Counted from the first letter of the stretch, positions 1-5,768 are shown. The stretch: 5,768 bases of DNA from Aliterella sp. RAGGC_92 (GCA_030826005.1 JAPJOW010000104.1:8623-14390), one strand, 5' to 3'. Made by a program: numbers and translations. Notes: a model not told the origin generated them from the sequence alone.

Positions 1-117
1 GACCAGGAGCGTCAAAAAGCCGATCAAGAACGTCACCGAGCAGAAAATGCCGAACAACAGCTAAAAATTCTCCTAGCTAAGTTAAAAGCAAGCGGTGTAG
101 ATACAGATGCTCTTTAA
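1..117 (+). CDS. C-terminal end of a probable Uma2 family (DUF820) protein, partial
   Basis: An open frame runs from the window edge to TAA at 115-117 and encodes 38 residues. They begin DQERQKADQERHRAENAEQQ and end with KLKASGVDTDAL. The charged, heptad-like Gln/Glu/Arg/Ala stretch followed by a 'LAxKLRxLGIDPDxL'-type ending is the usual tail of cyanobacterial Uma2/DUF820 proteins, which have a PD-(D/E)XK nuclease-like fold and occur in many copies per genome. The catalytic domain lies outside the window, so the family call rests on this tail alone. Other coiled-coil proteins could end similarly. The gene converges on the CLC gene with 27 bp between the stops and no convincing hairpin there. 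Confidence 0.6.
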   Translation, partial: DQERQKADQERHRAENAEQQLKILLAKLKASGVDTDAL

Positions 118-144
118 TTAGTGAAAAGAAGTCGTCACATTGAT

Positions 145-1425
145 TTATTCTTGCACTTTTGCCGCATTTTCCTGCTGAAGTTTGAGTTGAGAAGCAATAA
201 AAGGCACTTTAGGCGAGAGAAAGAAACCAATTAAACTTGCAAATAACACGGGAGTAAAGGGGCTAATACCAGTTAATTTAGCCATCAGTAAGGTGGTACT
301 TATAGGCGTGCGCGTGACGGCGGCATTGAGTGCTGCCATTGTACAAATCATCGCTAGTCCAGGTTCAAGTCCAGGCATACTTAAGGCAACCGCTTTTCCT
401 ATAGAAGCACCTGTAAAAAATAGAGGAATAATAATCCCGCCTCGCCAACCCCCAGTAACAGTAATGCTAATTGCCAGCATCTTAGCAGCAGCTAGGCTGT
501 AAAGAGCAAACAAGCTTAAGTCATCACTAATAACTGCATTTAGCTCGTGATGCCCATAGTAACGAGTTAAGGGAAAAAACATCGCCAGAATCCCCAAACC
601 TAGACCAACCAAAGTAGTCTGGACATAAATAGGCACAGTCAACCTAGCGAAAAAGCGATCGCAAATCCGAAAAATTAGAATAAATAACCATCCAGCTATA
701 GCGCCCAAAATTCCATATAAAATTGCCATCGCATAATCATCAATATTGTCCAATTTATACTGAGGAAATTCCCAAGTTGGACCAATATCTAGATGCGTAA
801 CGAGCGCGAAGACGACATAGCTAGAACAGCTAGAGACAATCGCTGGCAAAATCGCTTCGTAGTACTCTAAAACATATTCATGATGCAGTATCTCTAAAGC
901 AAAAATTGCTCCACCCAAAGGAGCGCCAAATAATGCTGTAAAGCCAGCCGCCATTCCTGCAATACTAAGGGATCGGAGGCTTTCTCCCTGCAAATGCAAG
1001 CGATCGGCTATCCAGGTTCCAAAAGAACCCGTAACCTGGACTAGAGGAGCTTCTGGCCCCGCACTACCTCCCGCAGAAATGCTTGCTAAAGAAGCAAGAA
1101 TCATGGAAGGATTTTCGCGTGCGTTCAGTCTGCCACCTTGAAAATGAATGTTATCGACAAGTAAGCCTATTTCCCCAGGATTGCCCAAAAAGTAGATTAC
1201 TATACCTACTATCAAGCCAGCAATAGGCATAACTATTAGCAAGCTATATCCTGTAAGACCTTCTAGCTGATGAGTTATCGCCTCTAGTATCAACCAATAG
1301 CAGGAAGCAAATAAACCACAAGCTATACCAATAATTGCCCATAATAAAACTGAAGGGGATACAGTTAAAGGGTTGCGTCGAGCAATATTAGCAACCTTGG
1401 CAAAAGAGTTTTTCTTAGCTGGCAC
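145..1425 (-). CDS. CLC-family chloride channel/transporter, variant lacking the proton-coupling glutamates
   Basis: This 426-residue polytopic inner-membrane protein should move chloride or a related anion. CLC landmarks are visible: the filter region GGSAGPEAPLVQ (119-130), the helix FGAPLGGAIFALEI (166-179), the GGIIIP segment (329-334, matching GIFAP of E. coli ClcA), and AALNAAVTRTPISTTLL (364-380). There are no C-terminal CBS domains. Aligned by eye to E. coli ClcA, the gating Glu148 in GREGP is Ala122 here, and proton Glu203 is Ile179. GSGIP is not recognisable, and the tyrosine region near the C-terminus reads SPKVPFIASQ. Such substitutions uncouple chloride from protons in studied CLCs, so channel-like behaviour is inferred. 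GSxGPE variants form a known divergent CLC subgroup, so this is not decay. The start is GTG at 1425-1423; there is no other plausible start near the N-terminus and the Shine-Dalgarno is weak. It lies 10 bp after the 88-aa gene on the same strand, implying co-transcription. Confidence 0.9.
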   Translation of the reverse strand: MPAKKNSFAKVANIARRNPLTVSPSVLLWAIIGIACGLFASCYWLILEAITHQLEGLTGYSLLIVMPIAGLIVGIVIYFLGNPGEIGLLVDNIHFQGGRLNARENPSMILASLASISAGGSAGPEAPLVQVTGSFGTWIADRLHLQGESLRSLSIAGMAAGFTALFGAPLGGAIFALEILHHEYVLEYYEAILPAIVSSCSSYVVFALVTHLDIGPTWEFPQYKLDNIDDYAMAILYGILGAIAGWLFILIFRICDRFFARLTVPIYVQTTLVGLGLGILAMFFPLTRYYGHHELNAVISDDLSLFALYSLAAAKMLAISITVTGGWRGGIIIPLFFTGASIGKAVALSMPGLEPGLAMICTMAALNAAVTRTPISTTLLMAKLTGISPFTPVLFASLIGFFLSPKVPFIASQLKLQQENAAKVQE

Positions 1426-1435
1426 TATCTATATC

Positions 1436-1702
1436 TCAATTGAGTTTATTTCTGATACTTCTAGCTTTACCAAATAATGTTGCGATCGCCAGATCCCCAA
1501 TTTCTTTGACTGGATGAGAAATTACTCGTAGTTCGTGAGCATATCTAGGTTTTGGATCTTTTACTAACCAAACTGGCGGCACCATCATTGGCTCGTAACT
1601 AGCAATCGTATCCAAGCTGCCTGGCTGAGATTTTAGCTCAACCTTTTGACCAGGGCGGTACTCAAACGCTTCTTCCCAGTCTACGTTCGCATCAAAGTTC
1701 AT
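1436..1702 (-). CDS. Conserved-looking 88-aa protein of unknown function upstream of the CLC gene
   Basis: The frame encodes 88 residues from ATG (1702-1700) to TGA (1438-1436). I do not recognise a named domain. The protein looks soluble, with no signal peptide or membrane segment. An acidic aromatic N-terminus (DWEEAFEYRPGQKVELK) leads into a central DTIASYEPMMVPPVWLV and then KDPKPRYAHELRVISHP. From memory, small cyanobacterial hypothetical proteins carry this 'YRPGQ...DTIASYxPMMVPPxWLVxDPKPRYxHEL' pattern, but I could not check. The YRPGQKVELK piece resembles the start of a small beta-barrel, which is speculation. Only 10 bp separate its stop from the CLC start, so the two are probably one transcript. 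A HIP1 octamer (1482-1489) lies inside the gene. No clear Shine-Dalgarno precedes the ATG. The coherent, proline-rich composition argues against a spurious frame. Confidence 0.8.
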   Translation of the reverse strand: MNFDANVDWEEAFEYRPGQKVELKSQPGSLDTIASYEPMMVPPVWLVKDPKPRYAHELRVISHPVKEIGDLAIATLFGKARSIRNKLN

Positions 1703-1770
1703 AGCGAATTGTAGTAAACGGTATCTGTTGCTACTATTTTAGCTTAATCCATAAACTAATTTTAAAATCT

Positions 1771-1784
1771 GTAACTTTAGATAC
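1771..1784 (-). promoter_or_regulatory. Possible NtcA-type site (GTA-N8-TAC), weak
   Basis: GTAACTTTAGATAC matches the GTA-N8-TAC core bound by NtcA, the cyanobacterial nitrogen regulator. Reading leftward toward the 88-aa gene, TAN3T-like -10 hexamers follow at spacings of 24 bases (TAAGCT, 1746-1741) and 29 bases (TAAAAT, 1741-1736); class II NtcA promoters usually have about 22-23. The match is degenerate and about one is expected by chance in a window this size. Only its position upstream of a gene makes it worth noting. Confidence 0.2.
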
Positions 1785-1910
1785 AAATATTTTCATTTGT
1801 TGAGAAAGTTACAAAAATTGTAGTTATGGGAAGTATGCAAAATACCACACTCAGCTTTGCCGTAGTTTAATTTTTATAATTACAATTTGATGACTACTTC
1901 CTAGTACCTA

Positions 1911-1918
1911 GCGATCGC
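1911..1918. repeat. HIP1 octamer (GCGATCGC), intergenic copy
   Basis: This is the one copy of the cyanobacterial palindrome that lies between genes. The other seven (655, 1482, 3348, 4228, 4551, 4852, 5622) lie inside coding regions. The abundance is a lineage signature and does not imply a regulatory role at this site. Confidence 0.9.
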
Positions 1919-1954
1919 ACTACACTGAGCATTAGTCTGTATTTTTACTTAGGT

Positions 1955-1973
1955 TGTTACATATTATGTAACA
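1955..1973. promoter_or_regulatory. Perfect 19-bp palindrome, candidate operator of the RnfD-like/DUF2330 unit
   Basis: TGTTACATATTATGTAACA has two 9-bp arms around a single central T. Outside the arms, GGTT (1952-1955, sharing its last T with the left arm) and AACC (1977-1980) are also complementary, though not evenly spaced. The centre contains TATTAT (1962-1967), a 5/6 match to a -10 hexamer, but no good -35 box lies at 16-18 bases. A compact odd-length palindrome about 80-100 bp before the first gene of a unit is typical of a dimeric repressor or activator site. It does not fit the NtcA, LexA or Fur consensus as I know them. With a 1-base centre it cannot form an ordinary RNA hairpin loop, so a protein-binding DNA site is favoured. 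Confidence 0.5.
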
Positions 1974-2055
1974 GCTAACCAACTTATTTACTTAGCAGCC
2001 ATACTAGCAACAATTACCTTTTTCAGCTAAGTTTTTGGCATTTATACAAATCGTG

Positions 2056-2913
2056 ATGTTTAAAGATGTCCGCGATTATCAAATATTATTTTTGGCTAGT
2101 TTTTTATTTTTAGGGATTAGCACAAAAGATTGGACGTTAAAGCCAGAACTAATTATAGTTTTGTTATTAACTTGCTTAATTAGTCAGTGGTTTAATGAAG
2201 AACTAAAAACATATTTATCTACTAAAAAGCTCAATTTATCCAACCCATTAAAACTCCCCTCGCTGCGAAGTGCAGTAATTACAGCGTTAGGATTAAGTTT
2301 ATTATTACGTGCTGATAGTTACCTAACAATGGTGTTAGCAGGATTTTTAGCAATTTCTAGTAAGTTTATTTTTAAAGCTAATGACAAGCACTTTTTTAAT
2401 CCTGCTAATTTTGGGATTATTTCAGCTTTAACTCTTACTTCCGATGCTTGGGTTTCACCGGGACAGTGGGGCGATGATTGGTGGTATGCGCTTTTATTTT
2501 TTGGTACGGGAGGTATTATTTTAAAGCAGGTAGGAAGGTGGGATACAAGCGCTGTTTTTTTAGGCACTTATGCAGGCTTGGAAGCAGTTAGAAATATTTG
2601 GCTAGGTTGGACGCTAGATGTATTTTTACATCGATTGATGAGCGGTTCATTATTATTATTTGCTTTATTTATGCTCACCGATCCGCGTTCAATTCCTAGC
2701 GCTAAAAGCGGTCGTTATATTTGGGTTATTTGTATTGCTGGATTAACGTTTATTTTGCGAAATTATTTTTTCATTTCTACGGCGGTTTTTTGGGCGTTAT
2801 TTGCCCTTGCGCCATTAACAGTTATTTTAGATATTATTTGGACTGCACCAAAATTTACTTGGTTGCAAGCAAATGATAATTCATTACTTACTGTAAAAAA
2901 TAATTCTTTGTAA
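2056..2913 (+). CDS. Solitary RnfD/NqrB-like membrane protein, short and without the flavin-attachment motif
   Basis: This is a 285-residue, very hydrophobic protein with about ten membrane segments. It resembles RnfD/NqrB, the integral subunit of the Rnf and Na+-NQR electron-transfer complexes. Family marks are FNPANFG (114-120, matching the FNPA element), GRWDTSAVFLGTY (160-172, matching G-x-GETSAL) and LLFALFMLTDPRSIP (200-214, matching the AFFMxTDPxxxP helix end) followed by GR. Typical RnfD has about 350 residues and NqrB about 410, so this is a reduced form. The S(T)GAT motif that carries covalent FMN is absent: residues 119-160 hold no such tetrapeptide. No other rnf or nqr gene is nearby. 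The start is uncertain: ATG 2056 gives MFKDVRDYQILFL, while in-frame TTG 2035 and GTG 2053 are possible; none has a Shine-Dalgarno, and I chose ATG. It lies 16 bp before the DUF2330 gene. The function is unknown; a role in membrane electron or ion transfer is inferred. Confidence 0.8.
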   Translation: MFKDVRDYQILFLASFLFLGISTKDWTLKPELIIVLLLTCLISQWFNEELKTYLSTKKLNLSNPLKLPSLRSAVITALGLSLLLRADSYLTMVLAGFLAISSKFIFKANDKHFFNPANFGIISALTLTSDAWVSPGQWGDDWWYALLFFGTGGIILKQVGRWDTSAVFLGTYAGLEAVRNIWLGWTLDVFLHRLMSGSLLLFALFMLTDPRSIPSAKSGRYIWVICIAGLTFILRNYFFISTAVFWALFALAPLTVILDIIWTAPKFTWLQANDNSLLTVKNNSL

Positions 2914-2918
2914 TTTGT

Positions 2919-2923
2919 AGGAG
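2919..2923 (+). promoter_or_regulatory. Shine-Dalgarno that fixes the GTG start of the DUF2330 gene
   Basis: AGGAG lies six bases before GTG at 2930-2932, within the 16-bp gap after the RnfD-like stop. The residues that follow (MFKQLLKVLIIVF) form a proper basic and hydrophobic signal-peptide start, which supports this GTG. The first gene of the pair has no comparable site, so the second may be translated better than the first. Confidence 0.75.
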
Positions 2924-2929
2924 ATTGGA

Positions 2930-4249
2930 GTGTTTAAACAATTATTAAAAGTATTAATAATAGTTTTTATAGCTATTATTTGTTTTGTCCCTAGTGCGTG
3001 GGCATTTTGTGGATTTTATGTTTCTAAAGCCGATGCCAAGTTATACAATAAAGCATCTCAAGTGGTAATTGCGCGAGACGGAAATCGTACAGTTTTAACT
3101 ATGGCAAATGACTACCAAGGAGATGTTAAAGATTTTGCTTTGGTTGTCCCTGTACCTGTAGTTTTAAAAGCTGACCAAGTCCGGGTAGGCGATAGTAAAA
3201 TTATTGAACATTTAGATGCTTTTAGCGCCCCTAGATTAGTAGAATACTTTGACGAAGACCCTTGTGATACTAACTATTTTAGTAATGATGCTCTAGAAAG
3301 TGCTAGAGCGCCAGCACCATCAGTGCAAGTATCAGGAGCAAGTAGACGCGATCGCTCTTTAGGAGTTACGGTAGAAGCAAAGTTTACTGTCGGCGAATAT
3401 GACATTGTTGTTTTAAGTGCTAAAGAATCTAATGGCTTAGAGACTTGGTTAAATATTAATGGTTACAAAATTCCTAAAGGTGGAAAGCAACTATTGCAAC
3501 CTTACATTCGCCAGAAGATGAAGTTTTTTGTTGCCAAGGTCAACTTAGCAGAGTTTGATAAATCTGGTTACGAATTTCTTAGACCATTAACAATGGCTTT
3601 TGAGTCGCCAAAATTCATGTTACCTATTCGTCTAGGCATGATAAATTCTATAAACGAGCAAGATTTACTTGTTTATATTTTGTCGCCAAAAGGACAAGCA
3701 GAATTAACAAATTACCGCACAGTTAATATTCCTTCGGATGTGGATATTCCTTTATTTGTTAAAGATGAATTTGGCAGCTTTTACAAGTCAATGTTTCAAA
3801 ACTCCTACACCAAGGAAAATAAAAAAGTAGCTTTTCTCGAATATGCTTGGAATATGGGTAGTTGCGACCCGTGTTCGGCTGAACCTTTAAGCTTAGAAGA
3901 ATTACGAAAAGCTGGCGTTTTCTGGTTAGATTCATCAGCAAATAGCAATGTGTTTCTAACTCGTTTGCACGTGCGATATAGCCGCGATAAATTTCCTGAA
4001 GATTTGATGTTTCAAGAAACAGCTAATAATCAATTTTTTCAAGGGAGATATGTTTTGCATCATCCTTTTAACGGCGAAGTTAAATGCGATGCAGGGAGAG
4101 AGTATAAAAGGTCTTTACCGCGCAGATTTGAACAAGAATCGCAAACTTTAGCTAGGTTAACTGGGTGGAATATTCAAGATATCCGCAAAAAAAACAATGT
4201 CCCCATAAGTTTATCTACTCCCTGGTGGCGATCGCTTTGGTTTTGGTAA
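2930..4249 (+). CDS. Exported DUF2330 domain protein
   Basis: This 439-residue protein matches DUF2330, a family with no established function to my knowledge. A signal peptide is clear: basic MFKQLLK, hydrophobic core 8-20, and PSAWA at 21-25 with an Ala-x-Ala site before Phe26. The mature protein would therefore begin FCGFYVSKADAKLYNKAS and lie in the periplasm or be membrane-attached. Family signatures are CGFYV (27-31) and FALVVPVPVVL (69-79). The mature chain has five cysteines: Cys27, Cys112 (EDPCD), Cys312 and Cys315 (a CDPC pair) and Cys386 (VKCD). They could form disulfides or bind metal; neither is shown. The C-terminus is unusually aromatic (PWWRSLWFW). GTG is the start, set by a good Shine-Dalgarno. 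The gene follows the RnfD-like gene by 16 bp and is followed by a strong hairpin, so the two form one unit. The partner suggests a membrane-linked redox or ion role, which is inference only. Confidence 0.88.
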   Translation: MFKQLLKVLIIVFIAIICFVPSAWAFCGFYVSKADAKLYNKASQVVIARDGNRTVLTMANDYQGDVKDFALVVPVPVVLKADQVRVGDSKIIEHLDAFSAPRLVEYFDEDPCDTNYFSNDALESARAPAPSVQVSGASRRDRSLGVTVEAKFTVGEYDIVVLSAKESNGLETWLNINGYKIPKGGKQLLQPYIRQKMKFFVAKVNLAEFDKSGYEFLRPLTMAFESPKFMLPIRLGMINSINEQDLLVYILSPKGQAELTNYRTVNIPSDVDIPLFVKDEFGSFYKSMFQNSYTKENKKVAFLEYAWNMGSCDPCSAEPLSLEELRKAGVFWLDSSANSNVFLTRLHVRYSRDKFPEDLMFQETANNQFFQGRYVLHHPFNGEVKCDAGREYKRSLPRRFEQESQTLARLTGWNIQDIRKKNNVPISLSTPWWRSLWFW

Positions 4250-4328
4250 GCTAGAATTTTCTGAAGTAAAGTTAAGCTTGCTTTTCAATAACTCAAGTTA
4301 GTTGAAGATAAATTATAGATTTTGAAGC

Positions 4329-4371
4329 AAAGAAAAAAGTATTAAAAATTACATTTAATACTTTTTTCTTT
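4329..4371 (+). terminator. Probable transcription terminator after the DUF2330 gene
   Basis: A perfect 18-bp inverted repeat (4329-4346 and 4354-4371) surrounds a 7-base loop. The left arm starts AAAGAAAAAAG and the right arm ends CTTTTTTCTTT, followed by ATTTATGG. Only two of 18 pairs are G-C, so the stem is long but AT-rich. The T-rich 3' side acts as the usual U tract. The A-rich 5' side would do the same on the other strand, so it could work in both directions. It lies 80 bp after the DUF2330 stop and about 140 bp before ppsA, separating the two units. Confidence 0.75.
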
Positions 4372-4509
4372 ATTTATGGTTTATGGCAACAAAAATTTGT
4401 TTTGAATTGCATATTTTTAGAAAGAAGTAATAAATCATCAAATAGTTTTAATTTTTCTTGGATAAACTAGAAATTATTAGACAAAAATTTAAGAGTAGAG
4501 GAAAGCACA

Positions 4510-5768
4510 ATGATTGTTGCAGAACAAGAAAATTCCTCAAAATCTAAAGAGCGATCGCTAATTTTGTGGTTTAGTGAAGTAGGAATCAGCGATATTGCCT
4601 TAGTAGGTGGAAAAAATGCCTCTTTAGGCGAAATGATCCAGCAATTAGTACCAAGTGGAGTAAAAGTTCCAAACGGTTTTGCAACTACAGCTTATGCTTT
4701 TCGCTACTTTATTGAAAAAGCTGGATTAGCAGCAAAACTAAATAGCCTATTTGCTGACTTAGATATAGACGACGTACATAAGTTGCAGCAAGTCGGAAAA
4801 CAAGCACGAAGTCTAATTATGCACACGGCGTTTCCTACTGAATTACGAGATGCGATCGCTCAAAGTTACTTGCAATTATGTCAAAAGTATGGTACAGATA
4901 CCGATGTTGCTGTCCGTTCTAGCGCGACGGCGGAAGATTTACCCGATGCTAGTTTCGCTGGACAACAAGAAACTTATCTCAACGTTCATAGTATCCCAGG
5001 AGTTTTAGCCGCTTGTCATCGCTGCTTTGCGTCTTTATTTACCGATCGCGCAATTTCCTATCGCCATCATAGAGGTTTTGACCACTTAGAAGTTGCGCTT
5101 TCTGTCGGTGTGCAAAAAATGGTACGTTCTGACTTGGCTTGTTCTGGGGTAATGTTTTCTATTGACACCGAAACAGGCTTTAAAGATGCGGTGCTAATTT
5201 CTGCGGCGTATGGATTGGGGGAAAATGTCGTTCAAGGCGCAGTAAATCCCGATGAATACAATGTATTTAAGCCGACTTTAAAGCAAGGCTTTCGCCCAAT
5301 CTTAAAAAAAAGAATCGGCAGCAAAGAGCTAAAAATGGTCTACGATGACGGCTCTAAGTTTACTAAAAATGTATTGGTAGACGCAGAAAGCCGCGCTAAA
5401 TATGCCTTAGAAGATGAGGAAATTTTACAACTAGCAAAATGGGCGTGCGAAATAGAAAATCACTATACCAAAGTCCACCAGCAATATACCCCAATGGATA
5501 TGGAATGGGCAAAGGATGGGGTAACAGGGGAATTATTTATCGTCCAAGCTAGACCAGAAACCGTACAGTCACAAAAATCCCAAACTACCTTACGCAGCTA
5601 TCATTTTACCTCAAAAGAAACGCGATCGCCCTTAGTTATTGGTCGTAGTGTGGGAGAAGCCATCGGTCAAGGTGTAGCGAGGATTATTGTAGATGCGCGC
5701 AAAATTGACCAATTCCGCGCTGGAGAAGTGCTAGTAACCAATCGCACCGATCCCGATTGGGAACCAAT
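4510..5768 (+). CDS. ppsA: Phosphoenolpyruvate synthase, N-terminal half (runs off the window)
   Basis: The gene encodes PEP synthase (pyruvate, water dikinase), a cytosolic enzyme making PEP from pyruvate with ATP going to AMP and phosphate. The first 419 codons are present, about half of the usual 800 or so residues. The ATP-grasp-like nucleotide domain is complete: VGGKNASLGEM near residues 34-44, AVRSSATAEDLPDASFAGQQ (134-153, with Arg136), YGLGENVVQGAVNPDEY (234-250), MEWAKDG (331-337) and IVQARPET (344-351). The frame then enters the swivelling phosphohistidine domain and stops after TNRTDPDWEP, just before the expected GGxxCHAAI catalytic histidine segment. The ATG start has AGAGG (4497-4501) eight bases upstream, and the preceding frame gives a plausible short N-terminal extension (MIVAEQENSSKSKERS). 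HIP1 octamers lie at 4551, 4852 and 5622. The gene is transcribed separately from the DUF2330 unit because a terminator stands between them. Pyruvate phosphate dikinase is less likely, given the MEWAKDG and TDPDWEP motifs. Confidence 0.95.
   Translation, partial: MIVAEQENSSKSKERSLILWFSEVGISDIALVGGKNASLGEMIQQLVPSGVKVPNGFATTAYAFRYFIEKAGLAAKLNSLFADLDIDDVHKLQQVGKQARSLIMHTAFPTELRDAIAQSYLQLCQKYGTDTDVAVRSSATAEDLPDASFAGQQETYLNVHSIPGVLAACHRCFASLFTDRAISYRHHRGFDHLEVALSVGVQKMVRSDLACSGVMFSIDTETGFKDAVLISAAYGLGENVVQGAVNPDEYNVFKPTLKQGFRPILKKRIGSKELKMVYDDGSKFTKNVLVDAESRAKYALEDEEILQLAKWACEIENHYTKVHQQYTPMDMEWAKDGVTGELFIVQARPETVQSQKSQTTLRSYHFTSKETRSPLVIGRSVGEAIGQGVARIIVDARKIDQFRAGEVLVTNRTDPDWEP

Larger units (their letters stand above)
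1703..2055. other. Divergent intergenic region between the CLC unit and the RnfD-like/DUF2330 unit
   Basis: About 350 bp of AT-rich non-coding sequence separates two divergent transcription units and should carry both promoters. I can point to a GTA-N8-TAC match at 1771-1784, a small inverted repeat at 1783-1800 (ACAAAT, 6-base loop, ATTTGT), a HIP1 octamer at 1911-1918, and a perfect 19-bp palindrome at 1955-1973. The only forward ATG frame I examined, at 1826, gives just 14 codons. I see no tRNA or recognised riboswitch. Confidence 0.7.

Noticed and set aside
121..138. GTGA...TCAC inverted repeat between the convergent genes, as a terminator
   Set aside because: The arms are only 4 bp with a 10-base loop and no T tract; this is within chance expectation.
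293..502. Forward open frame of 69 codons inside the CLC gene
   Set aside because: It lies antisense to a well-supported CLC coding region and its translation resembles no protein.
1783..1800. ACAAAT-N6-ATTTGT inverted repeat as an operator or terminator
   Set aside because: Six-base AT-rich arms are common by chance in this region, and there is no T tract or promoter match.
1826..1870. Small forward frame of 14 codons in the intergenic region
   Set aside because: No Shine-Dalgarno precedes it and it is too short to support.
2319..2567. Reverse open frame of 82 codons inside the RnfD-like gene
   Set aside because: It is antisense to conserved FNPA and GRWDTSA segments, with no plausible product or promoter.
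3759..3941. Reverse open frame of 60 codons inside the DUF2330 gene
   Set aside because: It is antisense to the CDPC region and its translation looks random.
4401..4430. Promoter for ppsA built on TTGAAT/TTGCAT and TAATAA
   Set aside because: Spacings of 20 and 15 bases do not fit a standard promoter; in such AT-rich sequence the matches carry little weight.
4510..5768. ppsA as a truncated pseudogene
   Set aside because: The frame is intact to the window edge and ends mid-codon; the missing half is a boundary effect.

Overview
The window is almost certainly from a cyanobacterial chromosome. The octamer GCGATCGC (HIP1, the highly iterated palindrome of cyanobacteria) occurs eight times in 5.8 kb, at 655, 1482, 1911, 3348, 4228, 4551, 4852 and 5622; chance would give about 0.1. 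The proteins also look cyanobacterial. Genus cannot be fixed from the sequence; many filamentous and Chroococcidiopsis-like lineages would fit.

Layout, left to right. (1) Positions 1-117 are the 3' end of a rightward gene, probably a Uma2-type (DUF820) nuclease-like protein ending in a charged Gln/Glu/Arg-rich tail. (2) Convergent to it is a leftward two-gene unit: an 88-aa protein of unknown function (1702-1436) and, 10 bp downstream, a CLC-family anion channel/transporter (1425-145, GTG start). The CLC lacks the glutamates that couple proton exchange in the well-studied antiporters. (3) A divergent intergenic region of about 350 bp follows (1703-2055). It holds a perfect 19-bp palindrome, a HIP1 site and a weak NtcA-like match. 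(4) A rightward, visibly AT-rich pair comes next: a short solitary RnfD/NqrB-like membrane protein (about 2056-2913) and, 16 bp downstream, an exported DUF2330 protein with a clear signal peptide (2930-4249). A strong 18-bp AT-rich hairpin at 4329-4371 ends the unit. (5) The window closes with the first half of a phosphoenolpyruvate synthase gene (4510 to the edge), cut just before its catalytic phosphohistidine domain.

The central-metabolism gene (ppsA) and the CLC unit can be read with known families. The RnfD-like/DUF2330 pair cannot. A membrane protein resembling the quinone/flavin subunit of Rnf/Nqr complexes, but without the covalent-flavin motif or any partner subunit, sits in an apparent operon with an exported five-cysteine protein of unknown function. 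This pair is the best candidate here for an undescribed system, and the palindrome just upstream may be its operator. I see no tRNA, rRNA, CRISPR array, insertion sequence or phage gene.
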